The notes below the pieces were generated by a model. The model was not told where the DNA came from. It saw nothing but the letters and a program-made list of their open reading frames with translations, and searched no databases. A program made the translations under genes and the position numbers. Below, in pieces: positions 63,118 through 64,000 of a DNA stretch of 64,000 nucleotides. Source of the DNA: Oppiella nova (taxonomy: Eukaryota > Arthropoda > Arachnida > Sarcoptiformes > Oppiidae). The stretch's first letter is position 1. Every line of letters starts with the position of its first letter. The stretch spans positions 1 through 64,000 of the forward strand of contig CAJPVJ010000013.1 of NCBI GenBank assembly GCA_905397405.1, given 5' to 3'.

Positions 63118-64000
63118 TTAACGAATATAATCTGTATTAGTTTGATTGACGTAGTCTTTAAATTGTTCAATAGAACCATGGCTTTGTAGCAAAGTTGCTA
63201 GAGAGAGTACGTATTTATAGGCATTGAGTGCTTTTTCTGTTTTGAGTAGGCTGAGTTGATTCTGTGCATCGATGACTTGAGTGGCGGTGCCCATATCTTC
63301 TTTAAATGATAATTGTTGGATTCTTAAATTCTCTAACACTGCTTGTTCATTTTGTTGCAGTAATTGATTGGACTGCTGTGCTGTGGCGAGTTCACTATAG
63401 GATTTGTAGATAATATTCTCAATCTCTTGTTGGGTGCGCGCTGTCATAAGTTCTGTTGCATATCTTTGTAATTCAGCGGCTTGGACATTTTTGTTTTTAT
63501 CAATCCCTGAAAATAGGTTGTAGCGAGCAGCAACACCCACAATCCAGTTTTGGTTTTGATCTAAACTATATTCCCCAAACGCAAAAAGGGTTGGTTTTTT
63601 TGCGGCGCTCTGTATTTTGACATTCTGATTGGCAAGCTGCGTATCCATTTGCATTTTTCGAACCAGGCTTGAAGTTTCAGGATAAGAAGTAAGGAGTTGG
63701 TTGAGTGATTGGCTTTGCTGACGATTGACAAATAAGGGTGTCGTCAGTTGATCAATTTTGGATTTATGCAATAAATTTTGAAGTTGGAACTGACTGGCTT
63801 GTAAATTTGCTGAAGCATTTTGTTCTGAACGCTGGGCATTATTGCGCGCAACTTCAAATTGCATGCGCTGTCCTTTGCTAATAAATCCCTGTTTTTCAAG
63901 TTTGAGTGAATTGTCATAGTGTTGTTGCATTGCACTTAGATTGAATTGACTGGCATTGAACAGCTGTTGTTGTAATTGCACATTAAAATACGCCTGAATC
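63118..64000 (-). CDS. TolC-like outer-membrane efflux protein (3' part; runs off the right edge)
   Basis: The frame stays open to the right edge, so only the C-terminal about 294 residues are present. They hold the TolC-family helical barrel: long coiled-coil helices (QQLFNASQFNLSAMQQHYDN, SQLQNLLHKSK-type hairpins), GVAARYNLFSGIDKNKNVQAA, and VIDAQNQLSLLKTEKALNAYKY near the end, which is a family hallmark. The stop at 63118 overlaps the region of possible HlyD starts. Confidence 0.85.
   Translation of the reverse strand, partial: IQAYFNVQLQQQLFNASQFNLSAMQQHYDNSLKLEKQGFISKGQRMQFEVARNNAQRSEQNASANLQASQFQLQNLLHKSKIDQLTTPLFVNRQQSQSLNQLLTSYPETSSLVRKMQMDTQLANQNVKIQSAAKKPTLFAFGEYSLDQNQNWIVGVAARYNLFSGIDKNKNVQAAELQRYATELMTARTQQEIENIIYKSYSELATAQQSNQLLQQNEQAVLENLRIQQLSFKEDMGTATQVIDAQNQLSLLKTEKALNAYKYVLSLATLLQSHGSIEQFKDYVNQTNTDYIR

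Overview
The window looks like a chromosome segment of an Acinetobacter-like gammaproteobacterium. It is AT-rich, with dgt, ruvA, ruvB, ybgC, tolQ, tolR, tolA and purL of the Acinetobacter/Moraxellaceae type, plus a prophage whose terminase, portal and coat genes resemble those of Acinetobacter siphophages. I cannot name the species from sequence alone.

Layout. (1) Bases 1-2539, minus strand: ybgC-tolQ-tolR-tolA, the start of the Tol-Pal cluster, with tolA running off the left edge. (2) Bases 2514-41372: a 38.8-kb integrated phage element. It is bounded by a 42-bp direct repeat (41 of 42 identical) that overlaps the start of ybgC, and its tyrosine integrase lies just inside the left end. Phage parts in order: integrase and a small HTH gene; a reduced early region (unknown 405-aa gene and an ERF-type annealing gene); a sparse stretch of tiny lipoprotein and membrane genes; a packaging and head block with P22-type coat and DUF4055 portal (11.4-23.1 kb); lambda-like tail genes (30.1-34.6 kb); and a lysis cassette with holin, SAR lysozyme, Rz and an embedded Rz1 (34.6-36.2 kb). 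The element appears broken, with roughly half a dozen breaks. I see no recognisable CI/Cro or replication genes.

The element carries unusually many genes that are not virion parts: a secreted HExxH protease (8.8 kb), an HNH nuclease on the opposite strand (13.0 kb), an aegerolysin-like plus propeller-like protein (23.2 kb), an Arc-type regulator overlapping a zinc-ribbon/HEPN (DUF4145-like) gene behind two matching palindromic operators (24.7-26.0 kb), three exported proteins followed by a metzincin protease (26.1-29.6 kb), a PKD/polysaccharide-lyase lipoprotein (36.4 kb), a PliG-type lysozyme-inhibitor-like protein (38.3 kb) and an OmpW-like porin (39.3 kb). Most are exported or look like defence or conflict genes, which suggests lysogenic conversion of the cell surface.

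(3) Bases 41373-64000, host DNA: atoE-type transporter, a Fur-box-controlled TonB-dependent receptor, the dgt / zinc-ribbon / ruvA / ruvB run (minus), two exported proteins, purL, a REP-like repeat, a small exported/lipoprotein cluster, a gltP-type symporter, and an export cluster (TolC-like, HlyD-like and two ABC-2 permeases) running off the right edge. ruvB and ybgC are neighbours in Pseudomonas. Here they are separated by both the prophage and the transporter/receptor pair.
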